64,000 bases of DNA from Mesaphorura yosii. Lineage: Eukaryota > Arthropoda > Collembola > Poduromorpha > Tullbergiidae. The notes below the pieces were generated by a model that was given only the letters and a program-made list of their open reading frames with translations, was not told the DNA's origin and did no database searches. Location: assembly GCA_009869945.1 (NCBI GenBank), contig WIXG01000005.1, forward strand, positions 372,001 through 436,000, given 5' to 3'. Both the position numbers and the translations under genes were made by a program. Positions 1 through 12,400 of the stretch are shown piece after piece. Numbering within the stretch: the first letter of the stretch is position 1; every line of letters begins with the position of its first letter.

Positions 1-1537
1 AGACAGCAAGTCAAGCCAACTCAGACCGATGTAACTCTTTTAAAAATAACCACAACCATTCAAATTCATTTCAGCAGCATTTTCCCTTTTCCTGTCCGCA
101 ACCCTGTAGCATCGCGAACGAGAGATGTGAAATGATCTGATGCGAGGTTCATCTCATCTCGCATCTCATCATCTCTCTTGTGAGTCTTCATGCTGCTGCG
201 CTCCACATGCATGAAATACCACAATAAATATTCTCTCTTCGTACTCCATTGTTTCAGGCCTCTTAATTTGCTTCTGTGCGTACCAACCGACCAACAACTA
301 ATCTGTGACCGCATTCACAATGCTATTACAGATTATGAGATATGATCTCGGGTACTTTATTGTTTATTGCCCGCTTGTTCTCTCACTCACCCTTTTAACG
401 GGTCAGCATTTGAATCATGCCTACACAATCTAACCTGGTCCGATTTGGAGCACTCTTCCATCTCCTCCCAATGTTTCTGAAATTTCATATCGCACAGGTT
501 TCTACTTACATGTAACATGAATTGAATCGAAATTGAATTATCCATTGCTGCTGACCTTGAGTAGAGTCTAGTCCTTCGGCTTGGAATATACACAAATTCT
601 AACGGCATCGGTTTGTTCAAAACCAAAAGCCACAAATGCCGTGCCAAAAATTGAAGTTCATCTACTTTTGCAAGCAATGATTGTAATGTAGCATTGCAAC
701 ACAATTGAAATGTTAATTTATTGAAAAGACACAGAGAAGCCACAGCCGAACCTTCGTGAAACCAGCACTTCGGTCAATTCTATTCGAATTCTTCAGGGTG
801 CAACTACGCGTAGATTCATCGCGCACCAGACAGCAGTTGCAATTAAATACTTTCTAGTTGATCCGTTAATTAAGATTCGTAATAGTAATGAGGGACTGTG
901 ATTGGGAGTCTAGTAGAATTGTGATTGTGATTTGCTTCCATTCTTCCTAAATTCTAAATAACTTTTGGAAACGTGTTCAAGAAAGTCTGAATGAGTCAGT
1001 GGAGCATTCTTAAAAACTGCTATGAGAAAACACGAATCTTTATGCACGTCGAAGTTTATTATTCATGTTTCTAAATTAAACCAAATCCCAATTTGTAAAC
1101 TATTATTTGAGCAGCAGAAGACATTAGTTAAGCCCGGCGCCTGGGATTTCTGTTCTATTGAATGGTGAAACTTTTCACATAACATTTATCCCGAATAAAA
1201 TTCCGAATAAATAACATGACAGAAAGCGTGATATAACTTGTGCAATGCCGTTGGATATTTGCAATCAGTTTAAATGTTGTGCAATTTATAGCACGAGAAT
1301 TTGATCTGATTTGATAATTGATTGAGTTTCGTAATTTAATTAAACTGATGCATACCGGAGGTAAATTAAATGGATTTACTTGAACTTCCTTTGTACTATG
1401 GCATAAAGATACTTGTTTGGCATTTTTTAAATAGCGATTCATTCCTTTTGATTCTTTCTCGATCAAAAATGATTCATTACCTGTTCATGATTACTTAGAA
1501 TCCACGTCAGTTTAAATTGGTGAGGTTTTATACGAAA
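1..1537. other. no gene recognised
   Basis: I see no coding exon here that I can support. There are short frames on both strands, none with a recognisable motif or a convincing splice partner. The stretch from about 115 to 185 is rich in repeated catctc words, a local simple-sequence patch. The right end should hold the promoter and 5' leader of the small membrane-protein gene that follows. Confidence 0.4.
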
Positions 1538-2141
1538 ATGTTTTCCTTCAGCTTAATTCTTCAGTGCGTAAGTCTAATTTTTTTAAAGCCCAAGACCCAA
1601 TACAAGAAAGTGTAAGCGTTTAACTGTAACTTCTGCCTTCTTTTTCCAGCTGCATGAAATTGGACGAGTGTGCCTCTACGCTCTTCTCCCAACCTCCATC
1701 TTTGTACTCTTACTTGGTCAATTTCCCAGTGTCAACAAGGCGGCGATTTCTGATGAAACCGGTAAAGAGGAGTCGTCACTTCCGATATTTGTCTACCTGG
1801 CCCTGCTAACCGTCGTGACTTCTTTGGTGCTTGGATCTGATGATAGAGACGATGATTTTTTCGCTGTGCCCACATCGGGTTGGTCGAAAGGTGTGCGGCT
1901 GTTCACTGTCAAGCTCTTTGAAATTGGCTGTCACTGGCTAGCGCACTACCTCTTCGTTCGATACGACATCCACGAACCGTTCTTCGGTGGAAACAACTCA
2001 ACCGAGAAGAATCTCATGACAGTCCTGATCCTATACCTCCTTTCGACGATGTCAATCGCGGCGCTGAGAACTGTCGTGATGTTCCCCTTCATTTCGCTCA
2101 CTATGCGATGGGGATGGAAGTGGCCCAGTCAGTGGAGATAA
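1538..2141 (+). CDS. small multi-pass membrane protein, family not recognised
   Basis: Two coding exons, 1538-1567 and 1650-2141, join in phase through an 82-base GT-AG intron to give about 173 residues. The second exon has no ATG of its own at its start, so the short first exon supplies the start (ATG TTT TCC TTC AGC). About four hydrophobic stretches can be seen, near residues 15-35, 55-75, 98-118 and 133-160. An acidic loop (SDDRDDDF) lies between the second and third, and an N-glycosylation-type NNST near residue 130. The C-terminus is short and tryptophan-rich (WGWKWPSQWR). A poly(A) signal AATAAA lies at 2222-2227. I do not recognise the family, so the role is unknown; an integral membrane protein of the secretory system is a reasonable inference. 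More upstream exons are possible. Confidence 0.6.
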
Positions 2142-3100
2142 GCAGCCACGCGCCATAATGAAAGCGTCCCAACCAGCAAGCTGTACTCGTAAATTGTCAG
2201 TTTTAATCGTGTGAGTGATGAAATAAAATCCATTCGTGTGCATACTCGTTCGTTATTTATTCAGTGCAAGATATAAAGTTTCTGAGATGATTGATGTTAA
2301 GATTTTTCAATCTTAATAGCGAGTGGCAAGGGTAGGAAGACGCTCTTAGCATGACTTTATTGCCCAGTTAATTTATTGGATCTCCCACTTCTTTCTTGAT
2401 TAGCGTCCTCAGTGTTGTTGCAATAAATTTCCGCAAGCGTATCTTAGCTCTCGGCTTGAACCAAATCTCGTAACGTCTTTTGACCGCGTACATGTGTAAC
2501 CATTTTACCATTTACAGCAGCAAACAGGTTCGTGAATGATGAGCGTTTATGCGAGGAAGACTCAATCATTATTAAGTTTTCAAGTAAAATCAAATAAAAT
2601 TATCATAATTTAAAATCTCTTTTCCTTTTTACGCGTTTCATCACCCATTGTGTTTGCACCTTGTTCTTTCCTAAACAAGAATCCCACATGCACATGTGTT
2701 GGCTGGTCAGCCCAGCCGTCAATTCATGATTATGATTTAAAGATACGTCCTTCAGGCTTAACCGTTTATTACTCCTTGTGCTGGCTCTTATTTATCTTAC
2801 TCACGAATTTTGCACTTTCAGTTCCTTCTGCTGCACGTTTATGATGAGCACGTCCGCTTTGTTTTGCTGTTACTTGCAACAATGCACGTCAGCATGTCTA
2901 AAAGCTTGTGAACCCAAATAATTACGACACACAAGTTGGCCCGAAGAATCAGTCGTTGTTTAGAGTTCAAATGAGCATGGGTACATCTGTGTGGTGACCA
3001 CCTAATTGAACAGAGCGCTTCAGCTTCGTCCCAGTCCCGTCGTCATGCCTCGGCTGTGTGTTTAGTATTTTGACCAGCATCTTGTTGGAACAGCTAAAAA
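2142..3100. other. intergenic, no gene recognised
   Basis: The first 100 bases are the 3' untranslated region of the preceding gene. The remainder should contain the promoter and leader of the NDNF-like gene. Only short frames are present and none carries a motif I know. Confidence 0.4.
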
Positions 3101-5641
3101 ATGGTCTCAAAAGACTTGCTCCTGTTCACTTCACTGCTGCTTGCGTTTCTTTCACTCGATGAATTTGGTCTCGCCAATGTGAACACAATGAACAGCAATT
3201 CCAGCTCCCGAAACCATAATTTGAGTTTCAAAAGAAGAACAAAAGTGACAACATCAAACAGACAAAAGTTTTTCGACAACAGAGAAAATGAGAACAGCCC
3301 TTTTCGCAAACGAGATAACACCAACATCCAAAACCATCGTCGGCAGCTCTTGAGAAAGCAGTACGGAGGAGCTGGGATGGTGGGCAGAGTTGGCACGGGC
3401 AGTCGAAGTCTGTCAAACTGGAAGTTGGACTGGGACAGCGAGTGGGACGACGAAATTTCTGCGGGTTTGGCAGCCCTGCATGTTTTACCTGATGGCAAGC
3501 ATGTGTCTGCCTACTTGGGCCGCGGTGTTCTGGGAAGGTTGGTAATTTAGTAATTTCCAGCAATTCTCTTTAAATCTTATTTAGAATTTCTGGTTGGAAT
3601 CTTCGAGACAATAAGAAAACGCAGTAAACAACAAGTAATCTCAAGTTTCACGCGTCAAATTAAGATCCACAAATCTGCTTACAAATTCAAAGCTAATTGC
3701 TCAGCTTGAATACAGACACAAATTATTCTTCATGCATTATTAACAGGTTCTTATTCCTAAATGACAAGACGGATGGCTCGCTGTCAATCACAGTCACTCC
3801 GTGCACAAGCATTTTAAGATGGTCCGTCAAAATGGTGCCAGTGAACGGTGAACAAGCAAGGAACTGGCAAACGTATCATGGATTTTTAATTTTATTAGAG
3901 TTGCCTGTTATTTTCTAGAGACCACCTTTTCGAGAATTTCACTGAAGCAAAGCATCCAACTCGAGACATTTCGTTCTCAGCGAATCAATACCTTCCACGT
4001 ATTCAAGACTCAGACGGCCGTGTACATGATTGAAGTGCGCCCACTTTACTCTGAAACGTTCGTCCAACTCCTGGCCACCACAGCGAATATTTTGGAACCC
4101 TTCACGCAGCAAGACCCCACTCGGCCCTTCATTGCCTCGAACTCTACTGCTGAACTTGTAAAGAGTGCCACTAGCTTCAATTACAATTTCATATCCACGT
4201 CGCAAATGTTTTTGAACCCACGCGTAATTGTCAGACGACTGCGAGGAAATCGAATACAAGTTAAATGGGATTCGAGCCCTGTCAACCCAAAGTTCATGGA
4301 GTACTGCATCGTAGTTAATACACAGAGAGATTATTCGACCCTTTGTGAGGCACAGGGTACAAAATATGGCGTCATGCCCCCGAATCTACTCGATCTTCCT
4401 TACTACTCGGTTCAAAGCCCGTCTTCACCAACCACGAGAGTCTCAGACGACGCTGGCGAGAATTCCGTGGACGGCTATGACAAAGACAAAGACACGGAAG
4501 ACAATGCGGATCTTGGGCACTCTAAGTCGAGGGCAAGGAAGGATGACGACTTCATCATAGGCTGCATTAACAAACGGAGGAATTATGTGATCACCGATCT
4601 CAAAGAAGGGCGCCTTTACTATTTCAATGTGTTCATGAGAGACTTGAGAACAAACTTAAGTTATCCGTACGTCAGGACCACGCTGAAATACAAAACTCCT
4701 CCGAAGGTAAAGCCGGTTGTCCTTTGTTTTCTGGTCCTTCAAATCCAAATTGCCTGTTCACTTAATTCGGCTTCTATTTCTGCTATTTAGTTGGAACCTA
4801 ACGTACTCCGGGACTCCAAACCCATGAGAGTCAGATTGAGCGAAGGCAACTCAACCCTCCTGAAATTCATCTTAAAGAAGCACTGTTCTGAACTGACGAT
4901 GTACATAATGCCGTGCGGGGGAGGCTTCATCGCGTACGAAGTGTACACAAGCAACCATTCGTTGTACCGCTCCGCCATTGTGGAGAACCTTGAAATCATC
5001 AAGACGGCAGAAGTTCCTCCAGGCAAATACTTCATCAAAGTTCAAAGTTATGCTCACACTCCTGGAAACCGAACCAATGCAGCCCGAATGGCCGAGGTGT
5101 ATTTTAGTGCCAAGGACAAGAAGTTTCCACTACCAAAGCTGCCAGGTAACGAACTGTAAGGTCTTCCGAGCCGAAAACGATTTGATTTTAATTTTGTAAT
5201 GTAGCAAATACAAAAGTGAACGAAGTGCTGGATGAGAAAACGTGCGATTCTGTAACAATTGAATGGTGGGCTTCGCCAGATGATCGAGACAATGAGTATT
5301 GCTTCTTTCTTAAGCTCGAGGAAAGACGGAGATTGTTTAAATTCAAAGCACCGAACCAATGCGACGTGGAAAGGAGCCTGAGGAGTGATCCGTACGTTTC
5401 GCACTCGACCTGTTTGCAGAAAACGCCTGAAAATTCCAAGTAAATCCTCTCCAGCTTAATTTCTTTCATAACTTGTACTCGGTTCTCTTCTCCTTCTAGC
5501 AAACTCCTTCGCCACAAAATCACCGGATTACAAAATGCGAAGACTTACGTCCTTCAGTTGATTGTTCGACGGCACAACAAAAAAGCATTGTCTTACGAAC
5601 TTTTTCATGTCTCCACGCTTGAGACTTGTATTGAGAAATAA
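3101..5641 (+). CDS. Ndnf: NDNF/Nord-family secreted fibronectin type III protein
   Basis: Six exons (3101-3537, 3747-3847, 3919-4706, 4791-5145, 5205-5439, 5500-5641) give about 685 residues. The N-terminus is a signal peptide (hydrophobic run TSLLLAFL) followed by a basic, asparagine/arginine-rich stretch of about 90 residues. After that the order matches neuron-derived neurotrophic factor: the SLSITVTPC block, a first FN3-like unit with YCIVVN and a lone cysteine in TLCEAQ, a middle block with HCSELTMYIMPCGGG, and a second FN3-like unit (CDSVTIEWW, YCFFLKLEER) ending in a conserved C-terminal cysteine (LETCIEK). Vertebrate NDNF is about 568 residues; the excess is the N-terminal region and an acidic insert near DGYDKDKDTED. 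In flies the homologue Nord is secreted and modulates BMP signalling. Donors at 3538 (GTTGGT) and 3848 (GTGAAC) are weak but are the only ones that keep phase. The gene converges on TXNDC15, 139 bases away. Confidence 0.9.
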
Positions 5642-5780
5642 TCTGGCCATGTTTTGTTCATCTTTTCCTTACTTTAATTTATTGATATTATATTTTTGTA
5701 CATGACTAATTTTTATGCGACGACTTAATTGTAATATCGTCGAAGTTTCAGATTGGCCAAGAGAAAATATTTCGGTAGCC

Positions 5781-7456
5781 TCAGTCAATGTGTTCATGTT
5801 GTTGTGCTTCGGCTTCTCGCCACGTTGTACGAATTAGGTCGACCACTCGCCGCCATAATATTGATCTTGATGTGTAGTAGACGAAGCAGACGATTATGAA
5901 GATCCACGCAAGAAGCAGCCAGATGTCCCTCTCCTGTGAAGGCGTCGATGGAATTGGTCCTTGAAAGTCTTTCGATGTGACATTTAACAGTTTCTCATCA
6001 TACTTTTGATCTGCAAATGAAACCAAATTGTCTTTAGAACAGTATAGCAGTACAGCGCAAGTTTAGTTTTTATTCGTACCTGTATAATACTGAATAAACT
6101 CTGCAAACTTATTCAGGGTGAACGTGGTGTCGTTGAATTTTGCAATCGTCTTTCCGTTATGGAATAGCAGGATCATCGGAACGGAGAGAACGCCAAAATG
6201 TGAGCTCACAGTCGAATGCACACTGCAATCAATTGCAACTGTTCTGATGGAAGGAAAGACTCGAGCCAAGGCATTAACGTGCGCCGCGGCTTTGGCTGAA
6301 AATTTGCACCAGTGGGCATAAAAGTAGACGATAGTACAATTTGCTGGTGTAGTTTTGGCTTTAATGGTTGTATTGATCAGAAGAACATCCTGAATCAATA
6401 CTGTAAAGTTGACTATCTGTGAATAAGAATAGCACGTTTTAGGCAAATAATTGAATACTTTTGCATGCTCTTGGTAATCATTAATCATGCTAGTTTAGAA
6501 AATGACCTCGACTGTTGGTTCCACCACGATGGACGTATTGTTTTCATTTAAAAGCAACAATTCTTTCGGGAGGCATGAAACTGTAGTTTTGACGGGCTTA
6601 GTTGAATTTGTTGAAATGTCTGAGGTATTCTGTTGATTGTCCGCAGTCACATTTTCAACCGTGTCTGATTTGTATAGCTCAAGAATTTTCGCAACAGCCG
6701 TGTGGAGCCTGCTTGGCGGTGATGACCCGCCTTCAGAACTTGTGTTACTGGAGCCATTGTCCGCTTCAGTTTCAGCAGGAGCATTGGAGTTTCTCTTGTA
6801 GTAAACACCAGACGAAGATCCGACGGCTAGATCGGATTCATCTTCTTCAATTTTAATCTCGTCGTCCGAATCTTCGGTGATAGGCTGCGTCGGAGCATCA
6901 GCATGGTTAACCTGAAATTATATAGTTAATTAGTACAATAATATTAGTGATGTTCTACCAACGCCATTGAATATGCCTTGAGACTGGCTACTTAAGCAAG
7001 TACCAACGATGTGATGGTACAGCTAACGCCGTATAATTTCTAAAAAAATTTGGGATAAACTTCTGTATTTGTTTACAAACGAAAGCTTGAGTTGGCTTTC
7101 TAATTGACGACCTGTGTGTGGTCCAACTTTTACCAATTTTGTACCCTGGTAGCTGGTAGTGAAAGAATCAAAATTCTTAATTCATGCCTTGCTCATTGCC
7201 CCATCAGCTTGTCTTGTGGGGCCAATGAAAGATTCTATCCCATCTAATTCCTAATTTGCTATATGCACGCCTCTTCCCTCTCGGTTATGAAACTTAAACC
7301 TAACACAGCTCAATTAGATACATTCCGCTGTTCGTGCATAGGGGACCTTTCCCGATTGGATCGGCCAACCAAGACACAGCAGCTCCACGGGCGGGCGACG
7401 TGATAACGGAAAATTAGAGCACAGCACAGCACAGACACAAAGAACCCAAGCATCAT
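5781..7456 (-). CDS. TXNDC15: thioredoxin domain-containing protein 15
   Basis: Exons on the minus strand are 7456-7370 (tentative), 6911-6507, 6416-6080 and 6010-5781, about 352 residues against about 360 in mammals. The first exon would encode a signal peptide (MMLGFFVSVLCCALIF). Next comes an acidic, serine/asparagine-rich luminal segment, then a thioredoxin fold beginning at NCTIVYFYAHWCKFSAKAAAH. The usual CxxC is reduced to CKFS, as in other TXNDC15 proteins, so it is not expected to be a classical disulfide reductase. The IPSTPSQERDIW block leads into one transmembrane helix (LLLAWIFIIVCFVYY) and a short basic tail. TXNDC15 is an ER/ciliary membrane protein in vertebrates needed for the ciliary transition zone. 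The donor at 6506 (GTCATT) is weak, and exon 1 rests mainly on signal-peptide character, phase and total length. Confidence 0.9.
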
Positions 7457-9430
7457 TGGAGCAGCAAACTAAACTACGTCATGAACGCAACGAGTTTGCC
7501 GTGCCCGTAGTCTGCATGTTGTGTGTTCTCGTGTTTCGTAAGTTTGTAAGAGCAGCGTGCGCGTCGCCATTTCCCAAACTGGAAGCTTCAGTTGTTCGGT
7601 TGCGTTTTGGCAGTTGTGCGAGAAGGTTGTAAGATCGAGAACTCTCAAGTTAAAGTGCCATACTTAAATAAACTAAATCATCAGTGTTTTAAATTCAACT
7701 TACATCATCCGTCGAAGAGGAAATCGTCGTCGAAGAGTCGAAGTCGAAGCAATTGGTTACTCTCAGCAGGTACAAGAAAAATACCACTTTTATCACCCAA
7801 CCTTGGCCTCGCTTTGGTAGCATTAGGTAATTAGGATATTTTAGTTTAGTTTAGATTAACTGGGGAAAGCAAGCGCACTTGGCGGTGAAAAGGAAGTTGA
7901 CTTTATAGTAGACGCAAAAAAGAGTTTATTCTGCGGAGTTGGAGCAGCACTTTTGTAGACAAGCTCTTGAGCTTGGTAGAATTTCTGTTCTCGCATATGA
8001 GCTTTGGTATCGATGATCTTAATCGTCGTCGGCACCTTTCACTGTCATTTGACGTCCTCTCTGAAACAAAAGCATAAATTAATCCGGAAATCATTATCGG
8101 CACATGAGATCATCACATCGGTAATCAAAGTTCCAAGTTCTGCCTTTGCCTAATCCATAATCGCATTGCAATTTAATAACTTCCATTCTACCACTACTAG
8201 TCTACTGGTCGACTAGTCACTCAATGCATTATCACATCATCTTTCTTGGCGTTTCACGCGTAACTGATTATAATTCGTGGCTGGCTTGCTTGGTATTGCA
8301 ATGAGTCGGTCTAATCAGTGCAAGGAGAGACACACATGTGTGTACGATTACTTATAACATTCATTGTTAATAACTTATAATTGATCGTTGCAATCATTGA
8401 TGTTTAAAGCCTGAAGGCTGTAAAGGTATGTCTACTTGTCCGAAGTCCTGATCTTATGAACATCTGGATACGCTTTCACTCTTAAGAATCTACTACACAT
8501 CAGTGTCCATTGTCCTTAGGTCCGGTCGTGATTCGTGCTCGGTTAGTTTTATCTTAATTGGGAGCTATTTGACATTTACGGTTCATTTGTGCTATCCTCG
8601 ACTCGGAGGCAAAACGATTATGCTTGGAACTTTGGAAATCTCCTACCCATTACTGCCATTACATTAATAAGCATTGCATTGCGTACCATTCCTTCCATTT
8701 CATTTTGACTCGTGCGGAGTTTACACGGGCAAGGTTCCATGCCTTGCGCTGAAACAACTCCAAGGCTCCAATTCACTAAGAGCACAGGTATGAAGTCATC
8801 CGGTCATTTGTGATTTTAAATGTTCTCTCTTCTGTCTGTCTCACTCCTACGGTTTTTTTTTCTGGAGAAGTACTATCACGATTTACATCAACACCAAACA
8901 CAATTTTCAGTAGTTAGTAGGAGTGTCACAGATCAGTATTAGCAGATCTCATATCCCGGTGCCTTTCGTGTGGGCTTTGACTTTTTCAATGTCTTTTCAA
9001 CTCTTTATCTTAATAGTTGGTTAAATTATTGCTAGAAGCATAAACTTCAGTTGGAAATCTAATGATACAGTCAGATTGTGCACTGCGTTTGGTACGATTT
9101 CCTAAAATTCAATTTGACACCGCCGCTAACCAGCGAGCGAGAAATGCAGCAATTTCATTGGTAAGAAGGTTGTGTCAATTCGAATGCACACATTTTGAAT
9201 TTTACTCATGTTCACCAAAAGTCGAACTGTATAGAGTTCGCCGAATTGTGCAATATAAAAGTTTAGATATCGTGTGTCGTTAAAGAAAAGAGAAAAGAGT
9301 TCAGAACTCCGAAAAATCCGATACCCGGTGATTAGTGATTAATATGCCAAATTACTAAGCAGCACAATTCTCTGCTCTTGCAGGTTCGCGACGTGAAGTT
9401 AAGTGGCGCAGACCGCTAAGGATTTTAACA
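7457..9430. other. intergenic; promoter and 5' leader region
   Basis: About 2 kb between the divergent TXNDC15 and the large gene starting at 9431. A good acceptor (tctgctcttgcag, ending at 9383) lies just before that start, so an upstream non-coding exon of the right-hand gene is expected in this stretch, but I could not fix its position. A short repeat of the word agcac lies near 7420-7435. No coding exon is supported. Confidence 0.4.
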
Positions 9431-12400
9431 ATGGTCGGCAAGAAAAGAGCTGGTGGTACTTCGCAAGCACAAAAGGCACAGGTGGAGGCACGAGCTAGCA
9501 GCGCTCGGCCAAACCGTCGTCGGTCAGCCAGAGGTCAAAAAGTGGAAGAAAGTCAACAAGTTTTAGATGTTACAATTCCGGAGGAAAACGACCTTCCAAG
9601 TGCACTGATGCCGGTGATTGCAGGAAACGAAGCAGGAATTGACTTCCCCGACGATAGCATTGCACAAAGCTACCATATTGTACTCGATGACCCTGGAACT
9701 GAAGAATTCCAGGAGTACACCTTGGTCGATAATTCACTAGCGATGCAGTACGTACACGGTAACGAACTGCAAGTCTACCAGGATTTTTCATACGATCAAG
9801 ACCAAGCTGGAACTTCGTCGGCTGCTTCTGGAATGGCTATAAATTCTATGGTGTTGGGAAAGCCAACCCCAACGGCCGGCCCATCATCTGGCGCCTTTCT
9901 CCGCCCTGGACAACTCGTGATGACTGGTGCTGCAGATAAGTTTGAACAGGTTCCACAGGTAAGAACAAGTTTACAAACATGAAAAAAACATGTTCAGTTC
10001 TTAAGACCTTTTGATCAATTTTATGTTATTTAGTCCCAGCTTTTGTTTGGGAAGTATGCCTTTCCTCAACAACTTCAGCCCTACACTCCTGGGAGTAGGA
10101 CTTTTGTTACTCTCAGTGCTCAAGAACGGGACCAAATTCTTGCTGCAGGCTCCCGTAATTTTGCAACATATCGAGCAGTGCTTACTGAAGGGTAAGGATG
10201 GCTTTGATGTTTCTGTTCTGATACGTTATACGTACGTCGTGACTTCAAATTTGGCAGATAGCAGATGCGTTTCTAAGGACAAATTAGAAAGCAGAGCTAG
10301 GGTTATTAATTAAGCATTCGTTGGCTTTTCACTGGCTGTGAAACTATACTCATCTGATATTGAGACTGAGGCAAGCGAGATTTTATACTAAAGAAAGTTA
10401 AAGTGGAAATGTATTACCCCCGGCACTTCGCATTCACTGAACTAGCTAATCAGCAGAAATTTACCTTTTTTTCTTTGCCAGTTGGTGCCTAAATCACCTG
10501 ATCAGTTTTACTGATTGACTAGTGTGCAAAGCAACATTACATCCGACAAATCGCGAATGATATAGTTTTAAGTATTAAAGTAATCTAATTCATCATTCAC
10601 CTTATATTTGACAATATCTGCAGGAGCGTGTTGAACGCGATTGAGGACTACCGAGAAATCGATAAAACGAGACGTCATGCAGTTATCCGGTTGGCTCGAA
10701 TGGTTCACGAGCAGAGGCATATGCGGGGGTTGCTTGAAGAAAATACAGCCCGACTCACTGCAAAATGCGACGTTTTCCAGCAGGTAACCTTCGAACTTAA
10801 TAATGTTTAAATTTTAATGTTACTTACTTGATCGAGCTGTTTGCTCATTTTGTTGTTAATTCGCAGGATAATGTCAGACTCAAACAGGACCTACAAGTGG
10901 CTATGAGCAAAATACATCAGCTGGAAGCTAATAATATGGCGGACCAGAAGACAGCTGAGCAAATGGTGTTCCACGAAAAGAAATTCAACGATATCGTGGA
11001 TGGGCTCAAAGCTGAATACCACCAAAAGCTGCAAAAATACAAAGTTGACCAAGATCTGTTGAAGAACTTGAAAAAGAGACATGCAAAACTTAAAAAGTTA
11101 TACAACAAGACCAAGAATTTAATGAAAGTCAAGGAGGGAACTTTGGAAGTTCCTGCTCTTGCCAAGGAGCCTGAATATAAGGAACAAGACACTCATTTTG
11201 ACGACGGCGTTGTTAGCCAAGTGGTAGAGCAAAATGTACGACAGGAGAACACCAGACATGAAGGTGCAGTGGCAAGTTTGGCAAATATCGTATTAGACCC
11301 CGACCTTTTATCTGTTGGAAAAGATCTGCTTCTCAGCGATGATGAAGAAGATTGTCCTGAGCCTGAGTCATGTTTCTCCAATCAATTGACTAAGAAAACA
11401 GAACTCGGAAATTCACAGGACCTCATTGCTGACCGAGAAACGGAATATTTTACAAATACTGGAACTGATATGCTGCCAAGTAGCAATTCACGGCTATCGG
11501 ACTCAGAAGACGAGGAATTCCTGAAAGCAGAAATCAAGTATGTCAACAGCAAGGAAAAGCTAGAAGTGAAACAGGGAAAGTGGACTCAACGCAGCAAGAA
11601 CAATGATTTGGGCCTCAGTGACACTGATGGCAGCGTTTCTGACGCGGAGGTTGAGATGACTGCGACCATCACCGTTCACGCAAAGGACTCCATTTTATCA
11701 AAGAAGATTACTGAAGAGAAGCAGAAGTTGAGTATTGATCAAAAGGGGAAGACAACCAAGGCGAAGAAGTCAAGAAAGCGTGGAAGAAAAGTTGCGAGTA
11801 TGGGTATGAGCAAGAAGAAAATTGCAGAACTTGTGGAGGAATCCTTGAAGGGTGAAGAGTATAACGAGCGTACTAAAAGGAGACGGGCAATTAAGCGAGA
11901 AACCCTGAAAAAAATGAAAGCCTCTCAAAAAGTTGCGGACACACCAGTCCAAGAACTAGAGCCCACCCCAATTCCTGAGGTCAAGAAGGTAGAAACAGCT
12001 GAAACTGGAACCGCCGTGGCTTCACCTGCGGAAGCATTGCGTAGAACATCTCGCAGGAAACAAGTAATGGAAAAAATCGGGGACACAACCGTTCCTCAGC
12101 CCGTCGTTGCCTCTTGCGATAAAGTAAGGCTCACCCACCAGATAGAACGAGCACGGGAAAATAAGAATAAGCGTAAGAGTGCTCAAGCAGTTGAAGAGCA
12201 GCTGCAGCGAAAGAAGAGAGCAATTGGTGAAGCTCCTCCGACACCTGTTCCTGTGGACTCAACTTTAAATACGCGTAAGCTTCGCGATGTTAGTGGTGTG
12301 GAAACTCCTGTGAGGATTGCCCCTGATCTACTCGCATATGACTCACCAAAAAGCCCACCAAAGCCTGGCACATCAAAATGGGCTCCTATTGGTTCTGTCT

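Noticed and set aside
115-185. Repeated catctc words, considered as a repeat array or CRISPR-like feature
   Set aside because: Simple-sequence patch only; no regular repeat-spacer structure, and the genome is eukaryotic.
3094-3563. Two minus-strand open frames (134 and 111 codons)
   Set aside because: They lie exactly opposite the first NDNF exon, whose frame has a signal peptide and joins in phase to family sequence; the antisense frames have no motif.
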